Part shown: piece by piece, positions 8,516 through 17,109 of the stretch | Numbering within the stretch: the stretch's first letter is position 1 | Layout: the number at the start of each line of letters is the position of its first letter | DNA from: Phaeovulum veldkampii DSM 11550 | GTDB taxonomy: Bacteria > Pseudomonadota > Alphaproteobacteria > Rhodobacterales > Rhodobacteraceae | Assembly: GCF_003034995.1 (NCBI RefSeq) | Contig: NZ_PZKF01000003.1 | Coordinates: forward strand, 1 to 64,000 | DNA length: 64,000 bases | Direction of reading: 5' to 3' | The notes under the pieces: model-generated | What the model was told of the DNA's origin: nothing | What the model saw: only the letters and a program-made list of their open reading frames with translations | The model's database searches: none | Program-made: the position numbers and the translations under genes

Positions 8516-9868
8516 TCAGGCTTTGTGCAAGGCAAGGCGTGCGACAAGACCGGGGCCGCGGCCCCCATCGGTATTGTCCAGCCACAAGGCGCCGCCGGCG
8601 GCTTCGGCAATCTCGGTTGCGATGGCAAGGCCCAGACCCGCGCCGGGGCCGCTTTCATCTGCTCGCGCGCCGCGCGCCCGCATCGTTGCCCGTTGCCCTT
8701 CGGGCAGGCCGGGGCCGTCATCGGTGATCGAGAGGGTCGCGCGGCTGGTTTCGACTGCCGCCGACAGGGTCACCCTCGCGCGGGCGTAGCGGGCGGCGTT
8801 TTCGGCCAGCGCACCCAGCGCTTCGGCCAGATCTGCCGCGTCGATCGCCAGCGCCAGCCCCGGCGGAATGTCGATCCGCCAGCTTAGCCGTTGGCCTTCG
8901 GGCGTCCGCTCCAGCACCGAGACCACGCGCCGCGCGACCGTCGCGGCATCGGCGCGCGCGCTGCGGGCGCGGGCCGCGGTACGGGTGCGGGCCAGTTCGC
9001 GGTCGACATGGGCGCGCATGGTGCGGGCAATCTCTTCGATCCCTTCGGCCGCGGCCTGTTCCCCCTTGGCGCGTAACCGGGCGGCCTCGCCCATCAACGC
9101 CTGTAGTGGCGTCTTGAGGCCATGGGCCAGATCGCCGGCGCGGGTGCGCGCCTTTTCGACATGGGCCTCGCGCATCGCCAGCAGCGCATCAAGCTCTGCT
9201 GCCAGCGGCTGAACCTCGCGCGGCCAGTCGTCGCCCATCCGGGTGGCGCGAGCCTGCCGCAGCGCCGCCACCCGCGACCCGATCCGCCGCAGCGGGGACA
9301 GCCCGACGGCGCCCTGCATCCATTGCGCGGCGATCAGCGCAAGGCCCAGCAAGGCCAGATAGGGGACGATATCGGTGACAAAGGCGCGCTTTGCGGCGAC
9401 GAGTTCGGCAGTTTCCATTGCCACCGCGGCCCTTGCAGTTCCGCCGCCAAGACCCGCGGGCAGGGTGACGGTACGTTCCAGCACCAGCAGGTCGGCGCCT
9501 TCGGGGCCGGTCAGGTGGTGGCGGTGTTCTTCGCCGTCGCGCAACAGGTCAGGCGGCAGCGCCAGTTCGACATCCCACAGCGAGCGCGACCGCAGCAGCA
9601 CGCCGCCCACCTCGATCTGCCAGTAAAGACCGCCATAGGGCAGGGCAAAGCGCGGATCGGCAGGCGTGGCGGCCAGCGCCAGATCGCCATCCTGCCGCGC
9701 AAGCCCAGCCAGAACCTGATCGAGTTGCACCTGCATCTCGGCCAGCGCGCGCCGTTCCACATGGGTGCCGAACACCTGCGCCAGCCCCACGGCAGCCACG
9801 GCCAGCGCGATCACGACCGCGACCGCACCTGCCAGGCCGAGGCGGGCGCGCAGCGACAGCGCGGTCAC
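8516..9868 (-). CDS. Sensor histidine kinase, PhoQ/QseC-like
   Basis: 450 residues. TM1 is about residues 9-31, a periplasmic domain about 32-165, TM2 about 167-184, then a HAMP-like linker. The dimerisation domain has the phospho-acceptor in DLAH249GLKTPL. The catalytic domain shows the N box LAENAARYARA, DDGPGLP and GAGLGLAIA. It overlaps its response regulator by four bases. Together with the adjacent PepSY genes it forms a two-component module whose signal is not readable from sequence; metal, heme or redox stress are plausible. Confidence 0.9.
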   Translation of the reverse strand: MTALSLRARLGLAGAVAVVIALAVAAVGLAQVFGTHVERRALAEMQVQLDQVLAGLARQDGDLALAATPADPRFALPYGGLYWQIEVGGVLLRSRSLWDVELALPPDLLRDGEEHRHHLTGPEGADLLVLERTVTLPAGLGGGTARAAVAMETAELVAAKRAFVTDIVPYLALLGLALIAAQWMQGAVGLSPLRRIGSRVAALRQARATRMGDDWPREVQPLAAELDALLAMREAHVEKARTRAGDLAHGLKTPLQALMGEAARLRAKGEQAAAEGIEEIARTMRAHVDRELARTRTAARARSARADAATVARRVVSVLERTPEGQRLSWRIDIPPGLALAIDAADLAEALGALAENAARYARARVTLSAAVETSRATLSITDDGPGLPEGQRATMRARGARADESGPGAGLGLAIATEIAEAAGGALWLDNTDGGRGPGLVARLALHKA

Positions 9869-10530
9869 GTTTCGCCCCCGTCCAGAAAATAGCCAAATCC
9901 GCGCCGCGTGCCGATCACATCTGGCCCAAGCTTGCGCCGCAGGCGGGCGATGACCGCCTCCAGCGCATTCGCCTCGCGCGCATCGTCATCGCCGTAAAGA
10001 TGCTCCAGCAGTTCCGAAGGCGGGATGACGCGGTTGCAATGCAGCGCCAGGTAGGCCAGCAGCCGATATTCCAGGGCGGTGGCGGCGACCGGCACGCCCC
10101 GCACCGAAACCGTCATCCGGTTGGTATCCAGTGAAAGCGCCCCCACCTCCTGCACCGCTGCGGCGCGACCGGCGGCGCGGCGCACCAGCGCACGGGCGCG
10201 GGCGACCAGTTCTTCCATGCGAAAAGGTTTGGGCAGATAGTCATCGGCGCCCGCCTCGATCCCCTCGACGCGCTCTTGCCATGTGCCGCGCGCGGTCAGA
10301 ACCAGAACCGGCATGGCGCGCCCCGCCGCCCGCCAGCGTTTCAGCACCGACAGCCCGTCCATCCCCGGCAGCCCAAGATCGAGAACGATCAGGTCATAGT
10401 CTTCGGTATCGCCAAGAAACCACGCCTCTTCCCCGTCGTGGCAAAGTTCGGCGCGAAAGCCCGCATCCTGCAACGCCACCGCGACATCGGCTGCAATCCG
10501 GGGGTCGTCTTCGACGGCAAGGGCACGCAT
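9865..10530 (-). CDS. OmpR/PhoB-family response regulator
   Basis: 221 residues. Receiver domain: acidic pocket VEDDP, phospho-acceptor D51 (LIVLDLGLPGMDG), T in LVLTARG and K in DDYLPKPF. The C-terminal winged helix ends in RRKLGPDVIGTRRGFGYFL. Its start overlaps the stop of the upstream PepSY gene by one base, so PepSY, regulator and kinase are one unit. An 11-bp-spaced direct repeat in the adjacent divergent promoter region (10864-10881) is a candidate target. Confidence 0.92.
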   Translation of the reverse strand: MRALAVEDDPRIAADVAVALQDAGFRAELCHDGEEAWFLGDTEDYDLIVLDLGLPGMDGLSVLKRWRAAGRAMPVLVLTARGTWQERVEGIEAGADDYLPKPFRMEELVARARALVRRAAGRAAAVQEVGALSLDTNRMTVSVRGVPVAATALEYRLLAYLALHCNRVIPPSELLEHLYGDDDAREANALEAVIARLRRKLGPDVIGTRRGFGYFLDGGET

Positions 10531-10838
10531 CAGTGATCCTTGTGTTTGAAATCGCGATCAAGAATGCGGCCCGTGGCCCCGTCGATCTCCAGTTCCATCA
10601 GCCGCCCCTCGGAGGTGATCAGGGTCAGTTCGTAAATCCAGCGCCCATCATCGCGCTCAAGTTCCACCTCGATCACGCGGCCATCGCTGTCGGCAACTGC
10701 AATGTCCAGGATATCGCCCAGCGGCAAAACCTCACCGCGTTCCAGCGCCAGGCGGGCACGATCATGATCACGGTCGTTCCCGTCCGCCAAGGCGGGCAGG
10801 GCAAGAGCCAAGAGCAGCAGGGCAAGCGCAGCTTTCAT
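10530..10838 (-). CDS. Periplasmic PepSY-domain protein (upstream of kinase/regulator)
   Basis: 102 residues. A signal peptide (ALALLLLALALPALA) precedes a PepSY-like repeat with the characteristic VIEVELERDDGRWIYELTL and LMELEIDGATGRIL strands. It ends in a His/Lys/Asp-rich tail (DFKHKDH) that could bind metal. First gene of the unit with the response regulator and kinase, so it may modulate or be controlled by that sensor. Function unproven. Confidence 0.8.
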   Translation of the reverse strand: MKAALALLLLALALPALADGNDRDHDRARLALERGEVLPLGDILDIAVADSDGRVIEVELERDDGRWIYELTLITSEGRLMELEIDGATGRILDRDFKHKDH

Positions 10839-10863
10839 GAGGCCAGTGTCTAGCTTTGTAACA

Positions 10864-10881
10864 CTGACAGCAAGCTGACAG
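10864..10881. promoter_or_regulatory. 11-bp-spaced direct repeat, candidate response-regulator operator
   Basis: CTGACAG occurs at 10864-10870 and 10875-10881, a period of 11 bases (one helical turn), the spacing typical of OmpR/PhoB-type sites. It lies between the two divergent PepSY transcription units. A looser third element, CGTCAGG, follows at 10886-10892. Confidence 0.45.
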
Positions 10882-10967
10882 CCCCCGTCAGGCTGCGGTC
10901 AGACGAGTCGGGGCACAAGGGGCGGGTCAAGCGGCAATCCTGCCGGACAAACCCAAGGAGACATTCC

Positions 10968-11267
10968 ATGAAACGCTCGCTTCTTTTCACCGTGGCTCTG
11001 GCCGCCATGACCGGTCTTTCCGCCGTCGCGGCGCAGGCCGATGATGACGATTATCGCACAATGGTCCAGTTGCCCGCAGGCACGCAGTGGATGAGCGCGT
11101 CGGAACTGGCCAAAAAGCTTGAGGCGCAGGGCTATATCATTCGCGAGATCGAAACCGAACGCGGCGCCTATGAGGTCGAGATGACCGATACCAAGGGCCT
11201 GCGTGTCGAGGGCATCTTTCACCCGGTGACCGGAGAGCCGCTTCTGCCCGCGCGGAAGAACGACTGA
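10968..11267 (+). CDS. Periplasmic PepSY-domain protein
   Basis: 99 residues with a Sec signal (LAAMTGLSAVAAQA). The mature part begins DDDDYRTMVQL and shows the PepSY-like SELAKKLEAQGYIIREIE, EVEMTDTKGLRVEGIF and PVTGEPL segments. AAGGAGA lies nine bases before ATG. One-base overlap with the downstream cytochrome gene (TGATG). PepSY partners often accompany membrane cytochromes in ferric or heme-linked redox; that role is inferred. Confidence 0.82.
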   Translation: MKRSLLFTVALAAMTGLSAVAAQADDDDYRTMVQLPAGTQWMSASELAKKLEAQGYIIREIETERGAYEVEMTDTKGLRVEGIFHPVTGEPLLPARKND

Positions 11268-11893
11268 TGGGCGCGCAAGCCGAAAGCGGCCTGATCCGGG
11301 TCTGGGATCCGGTGATCAGGATCGGTCACTGGGTGCTGGTGGTGGCTTTTGCCACCGCCTACCTGTCCGAGGGCGAGCCGGAATGGTTGCACAGCTATGC
11401 CGGGTATCTGATCGCCGCAACCGTGGCCCTGCGGGTGATCTGGGGCTTTATCGGCCCGCGCCGGGCCAGGTTTTCAGATTTTGTCACCTCTCCGGGCCGG
11501 GTGTTTGGCTATCTTCGGGATCTCGTCACCGGGCGGGCAGACCGGCACATCGGGCACAGCCCGGCGGGCGGCGCGATGACGGTGGCGCTATTGGTGATGC
11601 TGGGGGTCACGGCGGTATCGGGCATGGGTCTGCTGGCCGTCGAAGAGGGCCGCGGGCCGCTGGCCGGGATCGTCGCCGCCCAGCCCCAAGACCGCGCGAT
11701 CCTGCAAGACGATGACGCCGAGGGTGGCCACCGCGGCGCGAAGGGCGGCAATGCCTGGGAGGAAATCCACGAAACAGCCGCCAACCTGACGCTGTTGCTA
11801 ATCGTGTTGCATCTTGGCGGCGTTGCCCTTGCCAGCCTTGCGCATCGTGAAAACCTTGTGCGCGCCATGGCAACCGGCAAAAAGCGCCCCTGA
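11267..11893 (+). CDS. Cytochrome b561-type di-heme membrane protein
   Basis: 208 residues with four transmembrane helices. Candidate heme-ligand histidines lie in IRIGHWVLV, EWLHSYAGY, EEIHETAAN and IVLHLGGVALASL. The architecture matches the b561 family related to the hydrogenase cytochrome subunit. It is translationally coupled to the PepSY gene before it. It probably moves electrons between quinol and a periplasmic acceptor; the acceptor is unknown. A loop rich in Asp/Gly/His (DDDAEGGHRGAKGG) before helix 4 is unusual and may face the periplasm. Confidence 0.85.
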   Translation: MGAQAESGLIRVWDPVIRIGHWVLVVAFATAYLSEGEPEWLHSYAGYLIAATVALRVIWGFIGPRRARFSDFVTSPGRVFGYLRDLVTGRADRHIGHSPAGGAMTVALLVMLGVTAVSGMGLLAVEEGRGPLAGIVAAQPQDRAILQDDDAEGGHRGAKGGNAWEEIHETAANLTLLLIVLHLGGVALASLAHRENLVRAMATGKKRP

Positions 11894-11900
11894 CGCCAAG

Positions 11901-11929
11901 GACCGGAGGCCCCGACGCGGGCCCCGGTC
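11901..11929 (+). terminator. Hairpin after cytochrome b561 gene
   Basis: GACCGG (11901-11906) plus GGCCC (11908-11912) pair with GGGCC (11919-11923) plus CCGGTC (11924-11929), with one bulged A. It starts eight bases past the stop codon. No T-run follows, so termination is likely but not certain. Confidence 0.45.
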
Positions 11930-12127
11930 AACAGCCTTTGATCCGGTCGCAAGGATCAGATGTTGGCGGCGAACCGCAGTTGGGGCGCGGCGGGCCGGGG
12001 CAGGGGGCGCCCTCGGCCCCGGCGATGCGCGCAGTTGTGCGATCAGCCTGTCGATCCTAAACTTGCGGTCGGAGGCCGCATTTCGGACTGGCGGGCGCAG
12101 GTCTGGCCGGGTTGACCCGCGGCGCGC
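11930..12127. other. Gene-free decayed stretch
   Basis: No supported gene, RNA or repeat found in about 200 bases. Stops interrupt the frame of the downstream ABC ATPase just before its Walker A region, so this stretch replaces the missing N-terminus. It looks like one edge of a rearranged region. Confidence 0.4.
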
Positions 12128-12919
12128 GGCGAGACTTTGGGCCTTGTAGGCGAATCCGGCTGCGGCAAGTCCACGCTGGCGCGCGCCGTACTGCGGCTGA
12201 TCGAACCGACCGAGGGCGAGGTTCTGTTGCAAGGCAAGCCAATCATTGGCCTGTCACCGGCCGCGCTGCGCAGTTTGCGGGCCGAGGCGCAGATGGTGTT
12301 CCAGGACCCGTTCGCCAGCCTGAACCCGCGCATGTCCGTGCGCGATCTGATCACCGAACCCGCGCGCATCGCAGGCCGCATCCGCCCGCAGGAGGCGCGC
12401 GATCTGGTGGTGGATCTGCTGGGCAAGGTCGGGCTGGAACCCGGCGTCGCCGACCGCTACCCGCATCAGTTTTCCGGCGGCCAGCGGCAACGGCTGTGCA
12501 TTGCCCGCGCGCTCAGTGTGCAGCCTGCGCTGATCGTGGCGGATGAGCCGGTGTCGGCGCTGGATGTATCGGTCGCACGGCAGGTGACCGACTTGATGGC
12601 CGATGTGCTGGCGCGTGAAGGCATGGCCTTGCTGTTCATCAGCCATGACATGGCGGTGGTGGAACGGGTCAGCCACCGGATCGCGGTGATGCAGGCTGGG
12701 CGGATCGTGGAAACCGGGCCGACCGCGCAGGTGCTTGCCAATCCGGCGCATCCCTATGCGCGGCGCCTGCTGGCCGCCGTGCCGGTGCCCGACCCCGCGC
12801 GCCGCCACTGCCCACGCGCGACCTTGCCGCTCTTGCCCGAACCGCCCGCGCTTCTGCGGCCGGCACCCGCCCCGCGGCCGCATGGCCGAGGTGGCGCCGT
12901 GCCACCGGGTTCTGGCTGA
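12128..12919 (+). pseudogene. Remnant of an oligopeptide/dipeptide ABC ATPase (DppF/OppF-like)
   Basis: Homology begins abruptly at GETLGLVGESGCGKST; the usual 35-45 N-terminal residues are missing and an in-frame stop lies 10-15 bases earlier. The core is intact: Walker A, MVFQDPFASLNPRM, signature FSGGQRQRLCIARAL, Walker B LIVADEPVSALD, and LFISHDMAVV. At the C-terminus the frame degrades into proline-rich residues, while an adjacent frame reads MAEVAPCHRVLADSEPAF, which looks like the true family tail, so a frameshift lies near 12870-12890. No permease or binding-protein partner is adjacent. Only a TTG start is available. Almost certainly non-functional. Confidence 0.75.
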
Positions 12920-13033
12920 CAGCGAGCCCGCCTTCCGCTTTGCCGCGACGCTGGCGGCGCCCGTGGCGCCGGACAGCGCGCACGCCCGGCGGATGGGCAC
13001 GCCCAGACCGGAAACCACGCGGTACGCGCGCCC

Positions 13034-14083
13034 TCAGCCCAGACGCAGGCCGGTCGCGGCATCGAACTGATGCGCGCGGTCGGCGCGAAAGCCCAGCGAC
13101 AGCCGGTCGGCCCGAGGGGCATCAGCGGGCAAGGCGGCAATGACCGGCTGACCTGCCACGGTGCCATGCACCAGTCGCTGGGGGCCGAGCTCCTCGATAT
13201 GAGACACGCTCAGGTCCAGCGCGCCTGCGGTGCCGGGGGCCACGGGTTCCAGATCCTCGGGGCGCAAACCCAGCGTCACCGGGCCATCCTTTGGCCCCGG
13301 CAAGGCCAGCGGCCGCCCATCCAGATGTAGGACCCCGCCTGCGCTGGATACGTCCAGCAGGTTCATTGCAGGCGCCCCGATGAAGCCCGCCACAAAGACC
13401 GAGGCCGGGCGGCGATAGATATCCAGCGGCGCGCCGATCTGTTCCACGCAGCCTTTGTTCAGCACCACCAGCCGGTCGGCCAGGGTCATCGCCTCCACCT
13501 GATCATGGGTGACGTAAACGCTGGTTGTGCCCAGCCGCCGTTGCAAGGTGCGGATCTCGCCGCGCATGGTGATGCGCAGCTTGGCATCAAGGTTCGACAA
13601 GGGCTCGTCGAACAGGAAGGCCGCAGGTTCGCGGACAATGGCACGGCCCATGGCCACCCGCTGGCGCTGGCCGCCCGAAAGCTGGCGCGGCTTGCGGTCA
13701 AGATAGGCACCGATTTCCAGCATGGCGGCGGCCTGATCCACCCGGCGCGCGATTTCTGCCTTGTCCATCCGGCGGTTCTGCAACCCGTAGGCCAGATTCT
13801 GCCGCACCGACATGTGAGGGTAAAGCGCGTAGGTCTGGAACACCATCGCGATGTCGCGTTCTGCCGGTTCCAGATCGTTCACCACCCGCGCGCCGATGCG
13901 CACGGTGCCATCGGTCACGGTTTCCAGCCCCGCGATCATCCGCAGCAGGGTGGACTTGCCGCAGCCCGAAGGCCCCACCAGCACGACGAATTCGCCATCG
14001 GCAATGTCTAGGCTGACGCCCGCAACCGCCTGCGTGCCCCCGGCATAGGTCTTGCCCAGCCGGTCCAGGGTGATGGATGCCAT
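13034..14083 (-). CDS. ugpC: sn-Glycerol-3-phosphate/sugar ABC transporter ATPase (UgpC/MalK type)
   Basis: 349 residues. Walker [24 protein letters not shown], signature [15 protein letters not shown], Walker [23 protein letters not shown] and a TOBE domain ending [12 protein letters not shown]. ATPases of this type energise UgpAE. One base separates it from ugpE. Intact by sequence, but its partners UgpA (mostly missing) and UgpB (absent) are not here, so it is either orphaned or serves other permeases. Confidence 0.88.
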   Translation of the reverse strand: MASITLDRLGKTYAGGTQAVAGVSLDIADGEFVVLVGPSGCGKSTLLRMIAGLETVTDGTVRIGARVVNDLEPAERDIAMVFQTYALYPHMSVRQNLAYGLQNRRMDKAEIARRVDQAAAMLEIGAYLDRKPRQLSGGQRQRVAMGRAIVREPAAFLFDEPLSNLDAKLRITMRGEIRTLQRRLGTTSVYVTHDQVEAMTLADRLVVLNKGCVEQIGAPLDIYRRPASVFVAGFIGAPAMNLLDVSSAGGVLHLDGRPLALPGPKDGPVTLGLRPEDLEPVAPGTAGALDLSVSHIEELGPQRLVHGTVAGQPVIAALPADAPRADRLSLGFRADRAHQFDAATGLRLG

Positions 14084-14084
14084 G

Positions 14085-14933
14085 TTACTTCTCCGTCTCG
14101 ATCAGGCCTTTGACAAAGACCCGCTGCATGAGGATCACCACCACCACGGGCGGCAGCATGGCGAGCACCGCGGCGGCCATGACGTAGTTCCAGATCGGGT
14201 TGGCATCGACCGCCTCGGCCATGCGCTTGATGCCCGCGACGATGGTGTAATACCCCTCGTCCGTGGTGATCAGCAGCGGCCAGAGGTACTGGTTCCAGCC
14301 ATAGATGAACAGGATCACGAACAAGGCCGCGATGTTGGTGCGGCTGAGCGGGATCAGCATGTCGCGAAAGAACCGAAAGGGGCCTGCGCCGTCTATCCGC
14401 GCGGCCTCCAGCAATTCGTCCGGGATGGTCAGGAACACCTGCCGGAACAGGAAGGTGGCGGTGGCCGATGCGATCAGGGGGATGGTCAGGCCCGCATAGC
14501 TGTTGAGCATGCCAAGGTCTGCCACCACCTTGAAGGTCGGCAGGATGCGCACCTCCACCGGCAGCATCAGAGTGATGAAGATGCACCAGAAGGCGAACAT
14601 GCGGAACGGAAAGCGGAAATAGACGATGGCAAAGGCGGAGGTGATGGAAATGGCGATCTTGCCAAGGGCGATGATCATCGCCATCGCGAGGCTGTTCCAC
14701 ATCATCCCGGCCAGCGGTGGGGCACCCATGTTTGACAGCCCGCCGCCCAGCATCAGGCTGTAATTCGCAACCGCTGCATCCCCGAACCACAGGGGGATGC
14801 GCCCGGTCTGGAATGCCTCGGCGGGGTGGGTGGAGGCGACGATGGCGACCCAGACGGGAAAGGCCACGATCACGACACCAAGGATCAGCACGGCATGGGC
14901 CAGCAGGTCCAGGAGGGGGCGGCGTTCGACCAT
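14085..14933 (-). CDS. ugpE: Glycerol-3-phosphate ABC transporter permease UgpE
   Basis: 282 residues with six predicted helices. The EAA coupling loop reads [44 protein letters not shown] and [19 protein letters not shown] are close to UgpE. The start [11 protein letters not shown] lies two bases before the ugpA stop. Full length, yet it needs UgpA as heterodimer partner and that gene is truncated. Confidence 0.88.
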   Translation of the reverse strand: MVERRPLLDLLAHAVLILGVVIVAFPVWVAIVASTHPAEAFQTGRIPLWFGDAAVANYSLMLGGGLSNMGAPPLAGMMWNSLAMAMIIALGKIAISITSAFAIVYFRFPFRMFAFWCIFITLMLPVEVRILPTFKVVADLGMLNSYAGLTIPLIASATATFLFRQVFLTIPDELLEAARIDGAGPFRFFRDMLIPLSRTNIAALFVILFIYGWNQYLWPLLITTDEGYYTIVAGIKRMAEAVDANPIWNYVMAAAVLAMLPPVVVVILMQRVFVKGLIETEK

Positions 14934-14935
14934 AT

Positions 14936-15175
14936 TCAGTACTCCACCCGCCGCTCGATGTAGCGGAACTGCACGACCGTCAGCAGGACGACCACCGCCA
15001 TCAGCAGCACCGATTGCGCCGCCGATGACCCGAGGTTCAGGCCGAGGAATCCATCGACATAAACCTTGTAGACCAGAATGTTGGTGGCCTGCGCCGGGCC
15101 GCCTTCGGTAGTGGCGTCGATCACCGGCAGGGTGTCGAACATCGCATAGGCGATGCGCAAATTCACCGTCGCCAT
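14936..15175 (-). pseudogene. ugpA: C-terminal fragment of UgpA permease
   Basis: About the last 75-80 residues of UgpA remain: [67 protein letters not shown]. Family members are about 290 residues, so roughly three quarters, including the EAA loop, is lost. The upstream sequence is occupied by the start of an exopolysaccharide gene on the other strand. This marks a rearrangement breakpoint near 15170. Confidence 0.85.
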
Positions 15176-16108
15176 GGCAGCGCTTTTGCTTGGGCTTGGA
15201 GGGGCAGAGCTGGGCGCGCGATATGTCCTCGGCCTCGGCACTCCGCCCCTCAGCGTGACGCACCCGACCATCGAATACATGTTCGCGCCGAACCAGGATG
15301 TGCAGCGCTTTGGAAACCGTCAACTTTACAACGAATTCGGCATGCGAAGCGTCGGCATGGAGGAGGTGTTCCAACCACGCCGGGTGCTTGTTCTGGGGGA
15401 TTCTGTTCTGAATGGCGGCAATCAGACCGACCATGCCGATTTGGCGACCACGCTTTCGACCGACGATAAAATCTTCTTCGGAAATGTCAGCGCAGGTAGC
15501 TGGGGGCCTGCGAACATGGGGGCGTGGATAGACCGCTACGGATTTCTGGGGGCTGACACATTGGTTGTTGTCCTAAGCTCGCATGATCTGCGGGATATTC
15601 CGACGTTTGCGGCTCTTGATCCACTCACCCATCCCACCCGGATGCCGGTTTCCGCCTTGGTTGAGGGCGTCGAGCGTTATCTGCCCCGGTATCTTCCTGC
15701 GTCACTGACCGCCACAAACTCTGCGCCGGAGAAAGCCCCCGAGCCCGACGCCACGACCGCATCGACATCTGTGCAAGGCGAGGCGGAGATCCGTGCGCTA
15801 ATCGACCGTGTCGGGGGGGGGGGGAGTTGCGCCTGTGCTTGGTGCAGCACCAGACCCGTTCGGAGTTGCAGGGACTTGGCAGCGCCGCAGACAAGGTGGC
15901 CTATAACTTGATTCGTGATCTATTCCAGGCGCGCGGCGTGCCGATAATCGACTTCGGCGCCGATATACACGCGGCAATCGAGCGTGGCGAGATGCCTTTC
16001 AGAGATGATATTCACCTCAACGAAAGAGGTCAGGCGTTGCTGGCGCGGTCGCTGCAAAACTGTGCCGACATCGCGCGCCGACCCACACAGGCAGGACAGC
16101 GGCCATGA
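15153..16108 (+). pseudogene. SGNH/GDSL-type hydrolase (EPS acyl-modification?), frameshifted at a G12 tract
   Basis: The first frame (15153 to about 15824) has an N-terminal hydrophobic anchor ([21 protein letters not shown]) and the catalytic block I motif LGDSVLNGG (Ser84). After a run of twelve G the sense switches frame and continues ELRLCLVQHQTRSEL to [16 protein letters not shown], which carries the D-x-x-H of the catalytic triad. As sequenced the triad is split; 10 or 13 Gs would restore one protein of about 317 residues. Such proteins O-acetylate or deacetylate exopolysaccharides (AlgX/AlgJ-like). The second half overlaps fcl by ATGA. Phase variation, recent mutation and homopolymer sequencing error are all possible. 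Confidence 0.72.
15813..15824 (+). repeat. Poly-G tract, 12 bases
   Basis: Uninterrupted G12 inside the SGNH hydrolase gene, exactly where the reading frame breaks. Long homopolymers of this kind slip during replication and are the hallmark of contingency loci. Confidence 0.9.
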
Positions 16109-17061
16109 AAATCTACCTCGCAGGCCACCGTGGCATGGTCGGCGGCGCAATCCTGCGCCGGCTTCAGGATCGGGGCATCGACACCCTGACGCGCACCCAT
16201 GCCGAACTGGACCTGACCGATCAGGCCGCGGTGCGCGCCTTCATGCAGGCCGAGCGCCCCGATGCGGTTATCCTTGCGGCGGCGAAGGTGGGCGGGATTC
16301 ATGCCAACAACACCTACCCCGCGCCGTTCATCTATGAAAACCTGATGATCGAGGCCAATGTCATCCATCAGGCATTCGAGGCGGGGGTAGGGCGGCTGCT
16401 GTTTCTGGGGTCATCGTGCATCTATCCGCGCGCGGCGGCCCAGCCGATGACCGAGGAGGCGCTGCTGACCGGCGTGCTGGAGCCCACGAACGAACCCTAT
16501 GCCATTGCCAAGATCGCCGGGATCAAGCTGTGTGAAAGCTATAACCGGCAGCATGGCACCGATTACCGATCGGTCATGCCCACCAACCTTTACGGGCCGG
16601 GCGACAACTTTCACCCTGAAAACAGCCATGTCCTGCCCGCGCTGATGCGCCGGTTCCACGAGGCCGTGGCAGAGGGGCGCGACGAGGTGGTGATCTGGGG
16701 CTCGGGCCAGCCGCTGCGCGAATTCCTGCATGTGGACGACATGGCCGAAGGGGCGCTTTTTGTGCTGAACCTCGATGCCGAAACCTACCGGGCCAAGACC
16801 CGGCCGATGCTGAGCCATATCAACCTCGGTTCAGGTCAGGAAATCAGCATTTCCGGCCTGGCCCATCTGATCGCCGACGTGACAGGGTTCCGGGGCCGGA
16901 TCGTGTTCGATCCGACAAAACCGGATGGCACCCCGCGCAAGCTGATGGATGTGGGGCGGCTGGCCGCGATGGGCTGGCGCGCACGCACGCCGCTGCGCGA
17001 AGGCATCGCCAGCACCTATGACTGGTTCACGTCCAATATCGCGGCGCTGCGGCAAGCCTGA
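16105..17061 (+). CDS. fcl: GDP-L-fucose synthase
   Basis: 318-residue short-chain dehydrogenase. The NADP-binding [15 protein letters not shown], the catalytic SSC (FLGSSCIYP), and Y-x-x-x-K in [12 protein letters not shown] are present, plus the family-typical [20 protein letters not shown]. It converts GDP-4-keto-6-deoxymannose to GDP-L-fucose. The preceding enzyme Gmd is not in this window, so it must be encoded elsewhere. It starts inside the stop of the SGNH gene. Confidence 0.93.
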   Translation: MKIYLAGHRGMVGGAILRRLQDRGIDTLTRTHAELDLTDQAAVRAFMQAERPDAVILAAAKVGGIHANNTYPAPFIYENLMIEANVIHQAFEAGVGRLLFLGSSCIYPRAAAQPMTEEALLTGVLEPTNEPYAIAKIAGIKLCESYNRQHGTDYRSVMPTNLYGPGDNFHPENSHVLPALMRRFHEAVAEGRDEVVIWGSGQPLREFLHVDDMAEGALFVLNLDAETYRAKTRPMLSHINLGSGQEISISGLAHLIADVTGFRGRIVFDPTKPDGTPRKLMDVGRLAAMGWRARTPLREGIASTYDWFTSNIAALRQA

Positions 17062-17109
17062 TATGTCAAACTGACCGATGCTGTTCGGCAGAATTCGAAA
17101 GAGATTTCC

